Assembly: GCA_009775365.1 (NCBI GenBank)
Contig: VSPM01000052.1
Span: 1-19,018 of the forward strand
Origin: Muribaculaceae bacterium
GTDB lineage: Bacteria; Bacteroidota; Bacteroidia; Bacteroidales; Muribaculaceae
Length of the DNA: 19,018 nucleotides
Direction of reading: 5' to 3'
Shown here: one piece after another, positions 1 to 8,356 of the stretch
How positions within the stretch are numbered: position 1 is the first letter of the stretch
How the letters are laid out: every line of letters starts with the position of its first letter
Program-made: the position numbers and the translations under genes
Notes under the pieces: generated by a model
The model's input: the letters and a program-made list of their open reading frames with translations, nothing else
The model's database searches: none
Told to the model about the DNA's origin: nothing

Positions 1-1755
1 ATATTAAAAGTGGATGGTTCTTTAATTTTGGGAGAATATTATCTTTTTAGAGAGAGTTTTAGTAATAGATTTTGGGTTTCCTTATGGGGTATTAGACCTA
101 TTGTTATCATAAATTTAGGAAAACGTGATACTGATTTCTTGGAGGCTCGATGTAAGTATGCATTCGGAAAAGTCGAAGCGAAAATCGGGTTAGGGTTTGA
201 AGTAGGCTTGAAGTCATTAAACCGAGAAGAAAAAGAAAAGGATAAAGACAACAAAAAAAAAGGATGGGAGGTCGGTTTAAATTTTGATGTTTCGTTAGGA
301 TGTGAGGTGAATGTGCCTATTTATTTGGATTCAGAGAGTATCAATAGGCGAGATTTGGAGATTTATAAAACTTTCGTGGAAGTTCCTGCCTTCGGATTTA
401 CCGGAGAGGTAGAGCTGTCAGCCACAGGTGCCTTAAATTTTCAAATCCCTGGCTTCAATGTAAAACAGAGTGAAAAATATGGATTAAATTTAGGGGGATT
501 ATTGGGTATGTGGAATGTTCCTTTGTTTGAAAATGGTGTTTTCAATAAAGAGACTAAAACTGTTAAATTCGACATCTCAAGATTAACCGTATATCCTCAT
601 AATGTGGGAATTGCAATATATGATGAAGCAGAATGGGAGTCCAGTCCAATGGGCAATGCTAAAAATCCGGTTATTCAATATTATCAGATTCCATATAGTG
701 GAGATATCATCGATTTTGACTGTCTCGGGCAGGAAGTGATATTTCCATATGATGAATTCGAGATGGATTTGCAGACATTAAGGCCTCTCAGGAAATATAC
801 GGTATATCCTATTGTCGATCAGAAAATATTCACAAATTGGTGTGAGGCTGTTCCGTTGCTTGCCGGGCCGCCCGTAGAAGTTTATATAGATCTTGTCCCA
901 TTCACAAAAAAGCCTGTATTGGATATTAAAAATTTTACGGCAGAGTTGAGAGGGTCTGTGTTCCCTGTAGATGCGCTTGATCTGATTGACTATGAAGTGG
1001 GATTTGAATTTGGCAAAAAGGAAACTCCTGTGGGGCAAAGGTCAAAGTTATCGGCAGAGATGGATGAAGAGGGGCAGTTCGATGTTTTAGTTGACAATCT
1101 GGAATCCGGCATAGTTTATAGCTACAGGGCTTATGTCAAAATAGATGGTGAATATCATTATGGAGAATTCAGACATTTTTCAATGATTCCTGATGATTTG
1201 GTAGACCTTGGATTAAGTGTGAAGTGGTGTAATCATAACTTGGGCGCAGTGAAAGCTGAAGATTATGGAGGATATTACGCTTGGGGGGAAACTGAAGTCA
1301 AGAATGAATACAATTGGGCGACTTATTTTGATTCTCCATACAACGATGATGGACTTTGGAAAGGTTGTGACATTAATGAAGATATATCGGCTACGCAATA
1401 TGATGCTGCCTTTCTTGGTCTTGGAGATGAGTATAGGCTTCCCACTAAAGATGAGATGCAAGAACTTGTAGACAATTGCTCCTGGGAATGGTCTCAGATT
1501 GGAGATGTCTATGGCTTCATTGTGACCGGACCCAATGGTAACAATATCTTTCTTCCTGCCGGTGGAAATATGGAGAATGACGAAGTTTCTAATGTAGGTC
1601 AATATGGTGGATATTGGTCGTCGACACCTTTGTCAGAAAGCAGTAAAGGTATGGCTGGAAATCTATATTTCTTTGGTTCGCCATCTTACACTCTTTTCAA
1701 TACTCAATGGAGCAACAGGTACTCAGGACGATCCATTCGTCCGGTCGGCAAATGA
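1..1755 (+). CDS. Partial probable surface protein with C-terminal FISUMP-type domain
   Basis: The reading frame is open to the left edge (no stop upstream of the GTG at 10), so the true start is probably outside the window and this is the 3' part of a larger gene. Residue numbers count from that GTG. Residues 45-200 are beta-rich with alternating hydrophobic residues and a charged Lys/Glu/Asp loop (71-85). Residues 300-392 resemble an Ig/fibronectin-like sandwich ending in a Tyr-rich strand. Residues 398-580 match the Fibrobacter succinogenes major paralogous domain: VDLGLSVKW, YYAWGE, YRLPT, FLPAGG, YWSST and the terminal RSIRPVG. In Bacteroidales such domains sit on secreted or surface proteins, but no signal peptide is visible in this fragment. 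The gene is more AT-rich than the rest of the window, which suggests accessory DNA. The domain call is from memory of the family; ligand and function are unknown. Confidence 0.75.
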   Translation: MLKVDGSLILGEYYLFRESFSNRFWVSLWGIRPIVIINLGKRDTDFLEARCKYAFGKVEAKIGLGFEVGLKSLNREEKEKDKDNKKKGWEVGLNFDVSLGCEVNVPIYLDSESINRRDLEIYKTFVEVPAFGFTGEVELSATGALNFQIPGFNVKQSEKYGLNLGGLLGMWNVPLFENGVFNKETKTVKFDISRLTVYPHNVGIAIYDEAEWESSPMGNAKNPVIQYYQIPYSGDIIDFDCLGQEVIFPYDEFEMDLQTLRPLRKYTVYPIVDQKIFTNWCEAVPLLAGPPVEVYIDLVPFTKKPVLDIKNFTAELRGSVFPVDALDLIDYEVGFEFGKKETPVGQRSKLSAEMDEEGQFDVLVDNLESGIVYSYRAYVKIDGEYHYGEFRHFSMIPDDLVDLGLSVKWCNHNLGAVKAEDYGGYYAWGETEVKNEYNWATYFDSPYNDDGLWKGCDINEDISATQYDAAFLGLGDEYRLPTKDEMQELVDNCSWEWSQIGDVYGFIVTGPNGNNIFLPAGGNMENDEVSNVGQYGGYWSSTPLSESSKGMAGNLYFFGSPSYTLFNTQWSNRYSGRSIRPVGK

Positions 1756-1758
1756 CGC

Positions 1759-1821
1759 CGGTTTTCCATCAAATAAAAAGAGCGGTAATCATTACCGCTC
1801 TTTTTATTTGATGGAAAACCG
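1759..1821. terminator. Bidirectional terminator: 31-bp perfect palindrome between convergent genes
   Basis: Left arm 1759-1789 is the exact reverse complement of right arm 1791-1821, with a single unpaired base at 1790. In RNA the tip would open to a loop of about five bases. The inner part is a canonical terminator: an A-run, GAGCGGTAAT, its complement, then a T-run, so it works on both strands. It begins 4 nt after the upstream stop and ends 9 nt before the stop of the convergent GH57 gene, as expected for a shared terminator. The outer half of the stem is AT-rich and longer than termination needs. Confidence 0.9.
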
Positions 1822-1830
1822 CTTGTCGGG

Positions 1831-3264
1831 TTATTTTGATTTTTTTGCAGCCGGTTTCTTGGTTGCTTTTATAGCCGGCTTGCGGCCACGTTTGGGTGAT
1901 TCAACATCGCCCTTCTTTGCAACTTCAATCAGTTCATCCTTAGGAGCATTGGTGGAGTCATCCGCATTCAGGATATTGTTGCGTAAGGTTTTGACTTCCT
2001 TGTTGAGCTCATTGATTTCAGCCGCCTGATTACGGATTGTGAGAAGGAGCGAGTTGAGTTCCTCATTGTCGATTTCTTCAGGATACTGCTCTTCCACACG
2101 CACGATGAAATCGGCAAGCACATTCATATAGTTTGTGAACGCGGCAAACGGAGAATCATAAGGGCTGAACGCAGCGTGGCTTGCACCGTCGGCCATGTTC
2201 TTGGTGCTCATATAGTAGAAGTGGTCGCTGCTTTGCAGATACTCCCAATCCTGTTTTAGACGGCGGTCTGTGCAGAGATTTACACGCTCCGCAGTGGCAT
2301 AGAGTTTGCCGAGCGCTTCATTCTGAAGTTCATTTCCCTTCCATGCAGAGACGTCGCGAGCCTCGTCAATGTCAGAGATAGGGAATGGCACGGAAATCAT
2401 GTCCACAGGTTTGAGTTTAGCCACAACGTCAGAAGGGGTTGTGAAGCACACGCCTTTCTCTTTTGCGAATCGAGGGAGAGCCCTCATGAAGTCGAATATT
2501 CCGGAATCTTTCGGCAAGAAAGACCCGAATGTCTCCATGCTCATATAAAGGTTTACAACCTGTTCCTGTTCAGGCAAAGATGCAAGCCAGTCTATATATT
2601 TGTCGGCAGTGAGCGGATATTCGTCCCATGCGGTGTTGTTGAAATTGAGAGCGATGTCGTCGGCGAGCTTGTTGTTGGTGAGGAGAAGTTTCAGTTCGGG
2701 GGCTGATGCCGACTGGTAGAGATAATTGGGCGATTTCCATCCGAGGATGTGCTTTGCGCCTTCAGTGAGCACAGTCTTGAAGCCCATGCCGGCGATGAGA
2801 GTTGCGATCTCGTCGTCATATATCAGCTCAGTGTTTGCAAAAACTTTCGGTTTCACGCCGAAAAGACGCTGCATGATGTCGTCATGCACCTTCACCTGAC
2901 GGATAAATTCTTCAGGGTCTTCGAGAGAGGCGAGTCCGTGAGAGAAAGTGCCGCTGAGGAATTCCACACATCCCGTGTCGGCGAGCTTTTTAAGGAGCTC
3001 GATAAATTCGGGCACATAGAGCTGCAACTGTTCAATGGCTGTTCCGGAGATCGAGATTGCGCATTTAAACTCACGGTTGCTCTCCTCAATCATTTTGAGA
3101 AGAGTTTCAGCCATGGGTATGTAGCTTGTCTGGGCAAGACGAGACACGATTTCGTCGTTGGCAAAATCGTCATAGTAGTAATGGTCGTTGCCTATGTCGA
3201 AGAATCTATAGCGTTTCAGGCGGAAAGGCTGGTGAATCTTAAAATAGAAACAAACTGATTTCAT
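1831..3264 (-). CDS. GH57 family alpha-amylase-like protein
   Basis: Glycoside hydrolase family 57 protein (477 aa), last gene of the alpha-glucan operon. The GH57 regions are visible: IHQPF (10-14) in region 1, FANTELIYDD (142-151) holding the expected nucleophile Glu146, METFG (243-247) in region 4, and SDHFYYMSTK (346-355) near the end of the catalytic part. Region 4 normally reads DYETFG in the amylase-type branch, with the Asp as acid/base; here it is SMETFG, so that Asp is Ser242. It may therefore be an inactive or altered amylase-like homologue, a group known in Bacteroidetes. Residues 401-432 look like a coiled coil. The last 28 residues form a Lys/Pro/Ala-rich basic tail with KRGRKP. 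It starts 91 nt after the glycosyltransferase stop; no promoter is seen in that gap, so it is probably co-transcribed. Confidence 0.88.
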   Translation of the reverse strand: MKSVCFYFKIHQPFRLKRYRFFDIGNDHYYYDDFANDEIVSRLAQTSYIPMAETLLKMIEESNREFKCAISISGTAIEQLQLYVPEFIELLKKLADTGCVEFLSGTFSHGLASLEDPEEFIRQVKVHDDIMQRLFGVKPKVFANTELIYDDEIATLIAGMGFKTVLTEGAKHILGWKSPNYLYQSASAPELKLLLTNNKLADDIALNFNNTAWDEYPLTADKYIDWLASLPEQEQVVNLYMSMETFGSFLPKDSGIFDFMRALPRFAKEKGVCFTTPSDVVAKLKPVDMISVPFPISDIDEARDVSAWKGNELQNEALGKLYATAERVNLCTDRRLKQDWEYLQSSDHFYYMSTKNMADGASHAAFSPYDSPFAAFTNYMNVLADFIVRVEEQYPEEIDNEELNSLLLTIRNQAAEINELNKEVKTLRNNILNADDSTNAPKDELIEVAKKGDVESPKRGRKPAIKATKKPAAKKSK

Positions 3265-3355
3265 AATCTATATTTGTATTTTTTTATTTCTGAAATTATT
3301 GCCCCTTGCCGCGAAATAGGGCTTCTGCGGGGCGAAAAGATTATTGAGGAGAAGA

Positions 3356-4621
3356 TTATCGGCGAGACTCAATCACCTTCTTATAGATGTCGATCACTTT
3401 TTTGCCGGCCTTTTCCCATGTGATTCCATGAATCTCTTCAATGCCTCTGTCGCGGAGAGTGTTATAAAGAGCCCTGTTGGTTATGATGGAGTGCATTGCG
3501 TCGGCCATTGCGTCTACATCCCAATAGTCGGTCTTGATGACGTTGGTAAGAATCTCTGCACATCCGCTCTGCTTTGAAATTATCGAAGGCACACCCATCT
3601 CCATGGCTTCAAGGGGAGAGATTCCAAATGGCTCAGACACAGAAGGCATTACATACACGTCGGAATCGCGGAACATCTGGTAAACCTCTTTGCCTCGCAA
3701 GAACCCTGTGAAGTGGAACCTGTCGGCGATGTTTCTCTTGGCAGCCAGTTTAATCATGGCTTCTTCCATGTCGCCGCCCCCGGCCATCACGAAACGCACG
3801 TTCTTGTTTTTGTTAAGCACTTTTGCAGCGGCCTCCACAAAATATTCCGGGCCTTTCTGCATTGTGATTCTGCCAAGGAAGGTGATCACCTTGTCTTTTG
3901 TCTCAGTTCGCTTGAGGTTGAGAAGTTCGTCATCGAGAGGGATAACGGCGTTGTGCACAGTAGTCACCTTGGCAGGGTCTATTCCATATTTTTCAATCAC
4001 AGTGCGACGTGTGAGGTCTGACACGGTGCATATGTGGTCGGCATTGTTCATGCCGTCTTTTTCGATGGCGAACACAGTCGGGTTCGGCTTGCCTCTTGAG
4101 CGGTCGAACTCGGAGGCGTGCACATGAATCACGAGCGGTTTGCCTGTCACATTCTTTGCGTGGATTCCGGCCGGATAAGTGAGCCAGTCGTGAGCGTGTA
4201 TTATGTCGAAAGGCACAGTGCGGGCAATCACGCCGGCCACGATAGAATAATTGTTGATTTCCTCAACGAGGTTTTCCGGATAGCGCCCCGAAAATTCAAT
4301 ACATCCGAGGTCGTTAAGACGCATATAATTGAAATCAGCGTAGATATGGTCGCGGAGGTCAAAATAAGTCTGAGGGTCCATGACCTTGCTGATTCTGGAA
4401 TTGACATAATCCCATGAAACGTCTTTCCATGCCACAGGGGTGTTGCACGCTCCGATGATGTTGGCGAAGCCACGCTCCTCATCGCCCCATGGTTTCGGGA
4501 TTACAAAAGTGATGTCCATGTCGCCGTTCGCGTGCATCCCTTTCGTCAGGCCGTAGCTTGCAGTGCCGAGACCGCCAAGGATATGCGGAGGGAATTCCCA
4601 TCCGAACATTAAAGCCTTCAT
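3356..4621 (-). CDS. Glycogen-synthase-like GT-B glycosyltransferase
   Basis: Probably adds glucose from a nucleotide sugar to an alpha-1,4-glucan in the cytoplasm. The protein (421 aa) has the two Rossmann-like domains of a GT-B enzyme. The N-terminal domain carries the glycogen/starch-synthase signature: WEFPPHILGGLGTASYG, with the GGLG loop at 16-19, and HAHDW at 142-146. The C-terminal domain carries GRITMQKG (250-257) with the phosphate-binding Arg/Lys pair, and EPFGISPLEAME (330-341), the E-x7-E donor site. At 421 aa it is shorter than classical GlgA (about 480 aa) and lies between GT4 and GT5 in appearance. Its ATG overlaps the stop of the debranching gene (ATGA, 4618-4621), a strong sign of translational coupling. 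Donor preference (UDP- or ADP-glucose) cannot be read from the sequence. Confidence 0.88.
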   Translation of the reverse strand: MKALMFGWEFPPHILGGLGTASYGLTKGMHANGDMDITFVIPKPWGDEERGFANIIGACNTPVAWKDVSWDYVNSRISKVMDPQTYFDLRDHIYADFNYMRLNDLGCIEFSGRYPENLVEEINNYSIVAGVIARTVPFDIIHAHDWLTYPAGIHAKNVTGKPLVIHVHASEFDRSRGKPNPTVFAIEKDGMNNADHICTVSDLTRRTVIEKYGIDPAKVTTVHNAVIPLDDELLNLKRTETKDKVITFLGRITMQKGPEYFVEAAAKVLNKNKNVRFVMAGGGDMEEAMIKLAAKRNIADRFHFTGFLRGKEVYQMFRDSDVYVMPSVSEPFGISPLEAMEMGVPSIISKQSGCAEILTNVIKTDYWDVDAMADAMHSIITNRALYNTLRDRGIEEIHGITWEKAGKKVIDIYKKVIESRR

Positions 4622-6591
4622 TTCGATTCTTCGGTTTCTAAGGTTTGTAGTTTATTGAGTTCTTTCACATTTTTGAGCGTGCGGAGAATCTCTCCCACGT
4701 TTTTGGCGGTGCTGACAGCTCCGCGGCCGGTGTAAGGCGGGTTGCCGTCATACATTTCAGAAAGGGAGCCGATACAGCCCTCTGTCATTTCGTCTTCATA
4801 TCCTATGAGCATCCTTTCAATGAATCCCACTCCGCTCACGCCAAACACTTTGAAATAGGCGTCGGCATAGAATCCGAAGAGCCACGGGCGCGCAGGTCCC
4901 TGGTGCACTGTGTATTCACGCTGCACAGGGTCGCCCACATAAGTAGGCCTGTAGGCGTAGCTTTTCGGGCTGAGAGAGCGAAGTCCTTTGGGAGTCAGAA
5001 GCTCGCGCGTCACAAGGTCAAGCACTTTTTTGCGCTGGCGGCGGTCGAGGGGTGAATATTCAAGTCCGATTGCGATAGCCATGTTAGGACGCACCTCAAG
5101 GTCGGTGTATGTGCCGTTCACATAGTCATATAGATAACCATAGTCGTTGAGGAAGGTAGACACGAACGAGCCTTTCACCGTTTCGGCTAATGCGTTGAGT
5201 TCATCGAGATATTCCTGAAGGGCGATGTCGCCTTCGTAGAGAGAAATAAGGAAACGAATGGCATTATACCACAGTGCGTTGAACTCCAGAATATAGCCGG
5301 TGCGCGGGATTATCGGTTTGCCGTTGATAGAAGCCGACAGCCATGTCACGGGAGAGTCTTGACCGTTCGACGACAGAAGCCCGTTGGAATCGAGCCTCAG
5401 GTTAGGCACTTTCCCGTTGCGAATCTCTTCCACTATCCAGCGCACTGTCTCGCCATATTTTTCACGGCATTCGCGTGTTGAAGAGGAGCGGCGGAACTGC
5501 TGTATTGCCCATACAGTCCATAACGGTATGTCAGGGAGGTCGATTTCTCCTATTGTCTTGTCTTTTGTGCCGTTGTCGAGGAATTTCCGCAAAGCCTTGA
5601 GGAATGTCTCCATGATGAGTTCATAATCCTCCTTATGGTCGATTGCGAGAGTGCAGCCGGGGAGAGCCATGAGTTCATCGCGGGCGCGGACATTATACCA
5701 CGGATAGCCGGCCATTATGTAAAGACCGGAGCCGTTTTTGAGGTAGAACTGTTTTGCAGAATTCTTCAGGCAGTTGTAGAAACTTGTGCGACAAGTCCTG
5801 GTCTTGAGCTCATTTTCATATGTCGACAGGAACTCGTCGGGGTCAGCCTCGAAAGTGGATGCAGAGAAAATAATAGATTCCCCTTTCTTGATTGGAAGCT
5901 GGAAATATCCGGGCACCCACAGGTCTTCCTTATACGGAATGCCTCGGTCTCTGTCCTTGTAATATTCCACGCCTTTGTACCAATGTCTGTCCTCCACCCA
6001 TTCAGGGGCTTTGGAGAATTGCATGTAGAGGCTAGGATATCCGTGATAAAGGCAAGTAGAGATGCCGTTTTTCACCGACTCTGTTTTGGTGTTGATAGCA
6101 CCGTTCTCGATGCAGAGGTCGTTGGCGTTGCGGAATGCGAGAAACGGTCGGAACTGCAATGTGGTGGCTGAATGAGCCTCCACAAGGGTGTATTTTATAA
6201 GGATTCTGTTTTCGTGAGAGATAAACACCTTCTCTTTTGTCAGAATCACGCCGCCCACTCTATATGTCACAGTGGGCACAGACTCGCAGTCGAATTGGCG
6301 TATATACTTATGGCCGTTGGGGCTGAACACGCCGTCGCCATATTGGTGAAGGCCAAGATTGAAAGGGGCTCCGTGCTGAATCACAGTCTCGTCGAGCGAT
6401 GAGAGAAGCACATGAGCCTTGTCGTCCATTTCAGGTATCGGTATCACAAGCAGGCCATGTTGCTTGCGGGTGTTGCATCCAACAATGGTTGTGCAATGGT
6501 AAGCCCCCGATTTATTTGTGCGTAGCATCTCCTTGGGGAGGCTCTGCTCAAGGTTAATCATGAGGCTTTTATCAAATTTCAGATAACTCAT
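4618..6591 (-). CDS. Glycogen debranching enzyme family protein (GDE N-terminal plus amylo-alpha-1,6-glucosidase domain)
   Basis: First gene of the alpha-glucan operon (657 aa, normal length for bacterial two-domain GDEs). Residues about 15-235 are the N-terminal beta-sandwich domain (RTNKSGAYHCTTIVG, NTRKQHGLLV, SSLDETV). Residues about 270-640 are the (alpha/alpha)6 glucosidase domain: AGYPWYNVRARDELMALPG (294-312), the GLLSSNGQDSPVTWLSA region (404-420), PRTGYILEFNALWYNA (429-444), LLTPKGLRSLSP (531-542) and HQGPARPWLFGFY (563-575). Many homologues have TWMDA where this has TWLSA, so the Asp usually assigned as catalytic is Ser419 here. I recall Bacteroides members also departing from TWMD, so this may be a lineage trait. 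The start at 6591 fits the family N-terminus (MSYLKFDKSLMINLE) and lies about 125 nt below the predicted transcription start. Confidence 0.88.
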   Translation of the reverse strand: MSYLKFDKSLMINLEQSLPKEMLRTNKSGAYHCTTIVGCNTRKQHGLLVIPIPEMDDKAHVLLSSLDETVIQHGAPFNLGLHQYGDGVFSPNGHKYIRQFDCESVPTVTYRVGGVILTKEKVFISHENRILIKYTLVEAHSATTLQFRPFLAFRNANDLCIENGAINTKTESVKNGISTCLYHGYPSLYMQFSKAPEWVEDRHWYKGVEYYKDRDRGIPYKEDLWVPGYFQLPIKKGESIIFSASTFEADPDEFLSTYENELKTRTCRTSFYNCLKNSAKQFYLKNGSGLYIMAGYPWYNVRARDELMALPGCTLAIDHKEDYELIMETFLKALRKFLDNGTKDKTIGEIDLPDIPLWTVWAIQQFRRSSSTRECREKYGETVRWIVEEIRNGKVPNLRLDSNGLLSSNGQDSPVTWLSASINGKPIIPRTGYILEFNALWYNAIRFLISLYEGDIALQEYLDELNALAETVKGSFVSTFLNDYGYLYDYVNGTYTDLEVRPNMAIAIGLEYSPLDRRQRKKVLDLVTRELLTPKGLRSLSPKSYAYRPTYVGDPVQREYTVHQGPARPWLFGFYADAYFKVFGVSGVGFIERMLIGYEDEMTEGCIGSLSEMYDGNPPYTGRGAVSTAKNVGEILRTLKNVKELNKLQTLETEESK

Positions 6592-6721
6592 ATGGTCAAT
6601 ATCTGTATTAGTAGGTAAATTTTGATTCTTTGGTCAGTGAGGGAGGTTGTCAAAATCTGGAAAAGCGAAAGGGAGGATGATAATTTGCTTTTCTGAAAAT
6701 TGGCTAAGGTTAAATTGTGTA

Positions 6722-6753
6722 CAAAGATAAGTTTTTGAACGCAAAGAAACAAA
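6722..6753 (-). promoter_or_regulatory. Promoter of the alpha-glucan operon
   Basis: On the minus strand the sequence reads TTTG (6753-6750), a 20-nt spacer, then TATCTTTG (6729-6722). This is an exact match to the Bacteroidetes housekeeping consensus TTTG / TAnnTTTG. Transcription should begin near 6716, giving an untranslated leader of about 125 nt before the debranching gene. That leader contains two CCTCCC tracts. It lies downstream of the YihY gene, so the operon has its own promoter. Confidence 0.75.
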
Positions 6754-6821
6754 CATATGTAAATATTTTTTCAAATAATTGTGTTTAAGGAGTAGAAAAG
6801 TGTTTTGTAACATAAATTATG

Positions 6822-8252
6822 TCACAGATTGTCGGCCACAGGGGTGTCTGAATTGTCGTCGGTCTTTAGGAAAGGGGTGGGAGTGGCGTTCACGGAGTTT
6901 TCTTTGTCGATGTCTTCAGGAAGGTAGATGTCTGATATGAGTTTGTCGCTGAGACACTCGTAGCATTCGTCAAGCCATTTGTCGATTTGATTGAGATTCT
7001 CTTTATATATGATTTCAAATCTCGGAATGAAATTAGAGTCGCCAACGCGGTCGAGTTTCGACAGTAGTTCTCCCACCGACAATTTCCCTGTCTCTTTGGC
7101 GGGTGCCACTCCGAAGCTGTCGTTTGAAAGCACCACAAAATTTATAAATCCCGCCTTGTGAAGATTATCGCAGATCCTGCTCACGACCTTGATTGGGATG
7201 TCGTAGTAGAAACTGAGTTGCGATCGCGTGAGCGGGGCCTTCCCTTTTCTGAAACGCCCCACCACTGCGGAAGTGAGGATTATGGTCACTTTCCTTGTGT
7301 AGTTTTCCGACATTCTTGTGAGGTCGCCGAGGAAGTTGAACGCGAATACATTCTGGAGCGAATAAGACAGCACGCATCCGAAAAGCAGGATAAGCCATGA
7401 CAGCTGAAGCCAGATGAGCAATAATGGCAGGAATGCGAAAGAGCCGTAAATGGCGTTGTATTTCGACACATATATCTGTCCGTTTACAAACAGCATCTGG
7501 AGAACCTGGAAAAATATCGCGCACACGGCTCCCGCTATAGCCGCATATTTGAATGAGACCTTTGTGTTGGGAATGAGGAAGAACGACAATGAAAATGCAA
7601 ACCACGCCAGCACCACTGGCGATGCTTCAAGGGCAATGTTGACAAAAGGGGTAAGAAATGCGAAATGGTTGTTGCTCTGAATTGTGGCCGACATGAAAAT
7701 CGACACGCCCGAGGAGCATATCATTAGCACCGGCACCATGAGGCAGATGGCAATGTAGTCAGTCACTTTCTGATATATTGCCCTGTCGCGCTTCACGTCC
7801 CATATCTGATTGAAGGCGTTCTCTATGTAAGATAGCAAAGAAATGAGCGTCCAGAGCAGGAAAATTATGCCGATGCCTACAAACAGCCCTTGCGACGCTT
7901 CCGCAAGATATGAGTCTACAAATTTCAATGCGAATGTTATGCCTTGTTTCTGGGCCGGGAAGCTCGTCATGAGCTGGTCTTCGAGAAGTTTCTGAAACCC
8001 GAATCCGCGTCCTATTGCGAAAAGCAGGGCGAAAGCCGGCACAATGGAAAGCACTGTTGAATAGGTGAGCGACATGGAGCGCGTCTGCAGGTCGCGGTCA
8101 AGAAAAGATCTCACAGAGAGGTTTGCCACTTTCAGAAGCCTGATTCCTGTGGTGTCTTTTGTTTCTTTCCACACGCCGGTCCAGCAATAGTTTGCTATTT
8201 CCGAAGCTTTGTTGATAAGCCGGGTGATAAATGATTGTTTCTTGTCTTCCAT
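6822..8252 (-). CDS. YihY/BrkB-family inner-membrane protein with C-terminal winged-helix-like domain
   Basis: Polytopic inner-membrane protein (476 aa) of the YihY/UPF0761 (old name BrkB / 'ribonuclease BN') family; its transport function is unproven. About six hydrophobic segments are visible, near residues 60-82, 121-145, 165-190, 210-228, 232-256 and 272-300. Family motifs include SLTYSTVLSIVPAFALL (61-77), the WTLISLLSYIENAFNQIW region (134-151) and YGSFAFLPLLLIWLQLSW (269-286). After residue 305 a soluble part follows. Residues about 320-390 resemble a winged helix (LTRSQLSFYYDIPIKVVSRICDNL). The C-terminal 30 residues are Asp/Thr/Pro-rich and probably disordered. This longer form with a wHTH-like tail is common in Bacteroidetes. 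No good TAnnTTTG promoter is seen in the 100 nt upstream. It follows the rnpB terminator on the same strand. Confidence 0.9.
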   Translation of the reverse strand: MEDKKQSFITRLINKASEIANYCWTGVWKETKDTTGIRLLKVANLSVRSFLDRDLQTRSMSLTYSTVLSIVPAFALLFAIGRGFGFQKLLEDQLMTSFPAQKQGITFALKFVDSYLAEASQGLFVGIGIIFLLWTLISLLSYIENAFNQIWDVKRDRAIYQKVTDYIAICLMVPVLMICSSGVSIFMSATIQSNNHFAFLTPFVNIALEASPVVLAWFAFSLSFFLIPNTKVSFKYAAIAGAVCAIFFQVLQMLFVNGQIYVSKYNAIYGSFAFLPLLLIWLQLSWLILLFGCVLSYSLQNVFAFNFLGDLTRMSENYTRKVTIILTSAVVGRFRKGKAPLTRSQLSFYYDIPIKVVSRICDNLHKAGFINFVVLSNDSFGVAPAKETGKLSVGELLSKLDRVGDSNFIPRFEIIYKENLNQIDKWLDECYECLSDKLISDIYLPEDIDKENSVNATPTPFLKTDDNSDTPVADNL

Positions 8253-8301
8253 AAATGTTTATAGCGGTTTGCCAGCGTTTGCTGAAATGTGATGCAGGGG
8301 A

Positions 8302-8329
8302 GGAGAAGGAGGAAGCCCTGCTTATTAAA
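8302..8329 (-). other. Pyrimidine-rich hairpin in the leader of the YihY gene
   Basis: On the minus strand GCAGGG and CCCTGC can pair around a loop made almost only of C and T (CTTCCTCCTTCTCCT). The loop contains CCTCCTT, which resembles the 3' end of 16S rRNA. It sits about 50-75 nt upstream of the YihY start. No function is known and it could be chance. Confidence 0.3.
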
Positions 8330-8356
8330 AATGAAAAAACGAGTGCTATAGTTCAT

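Noticed and set aside
1600..1755. C-terminal domain with WSST...RSIRPV could be the variable region of a diversity-generating retroelement target
   Set aside because: No reverse transcriptase and no template repeat are in the window, and FISUMP-type domains have this ending without any retroelement.
3300..3340. GC-rich inverted segments between the GT and GH57 genes as a terminator
   Set aside because: The GCCCC/GGGGC and CCGC/GCGG pairings conflict with each other and have no T-run, so read-through is more likely.
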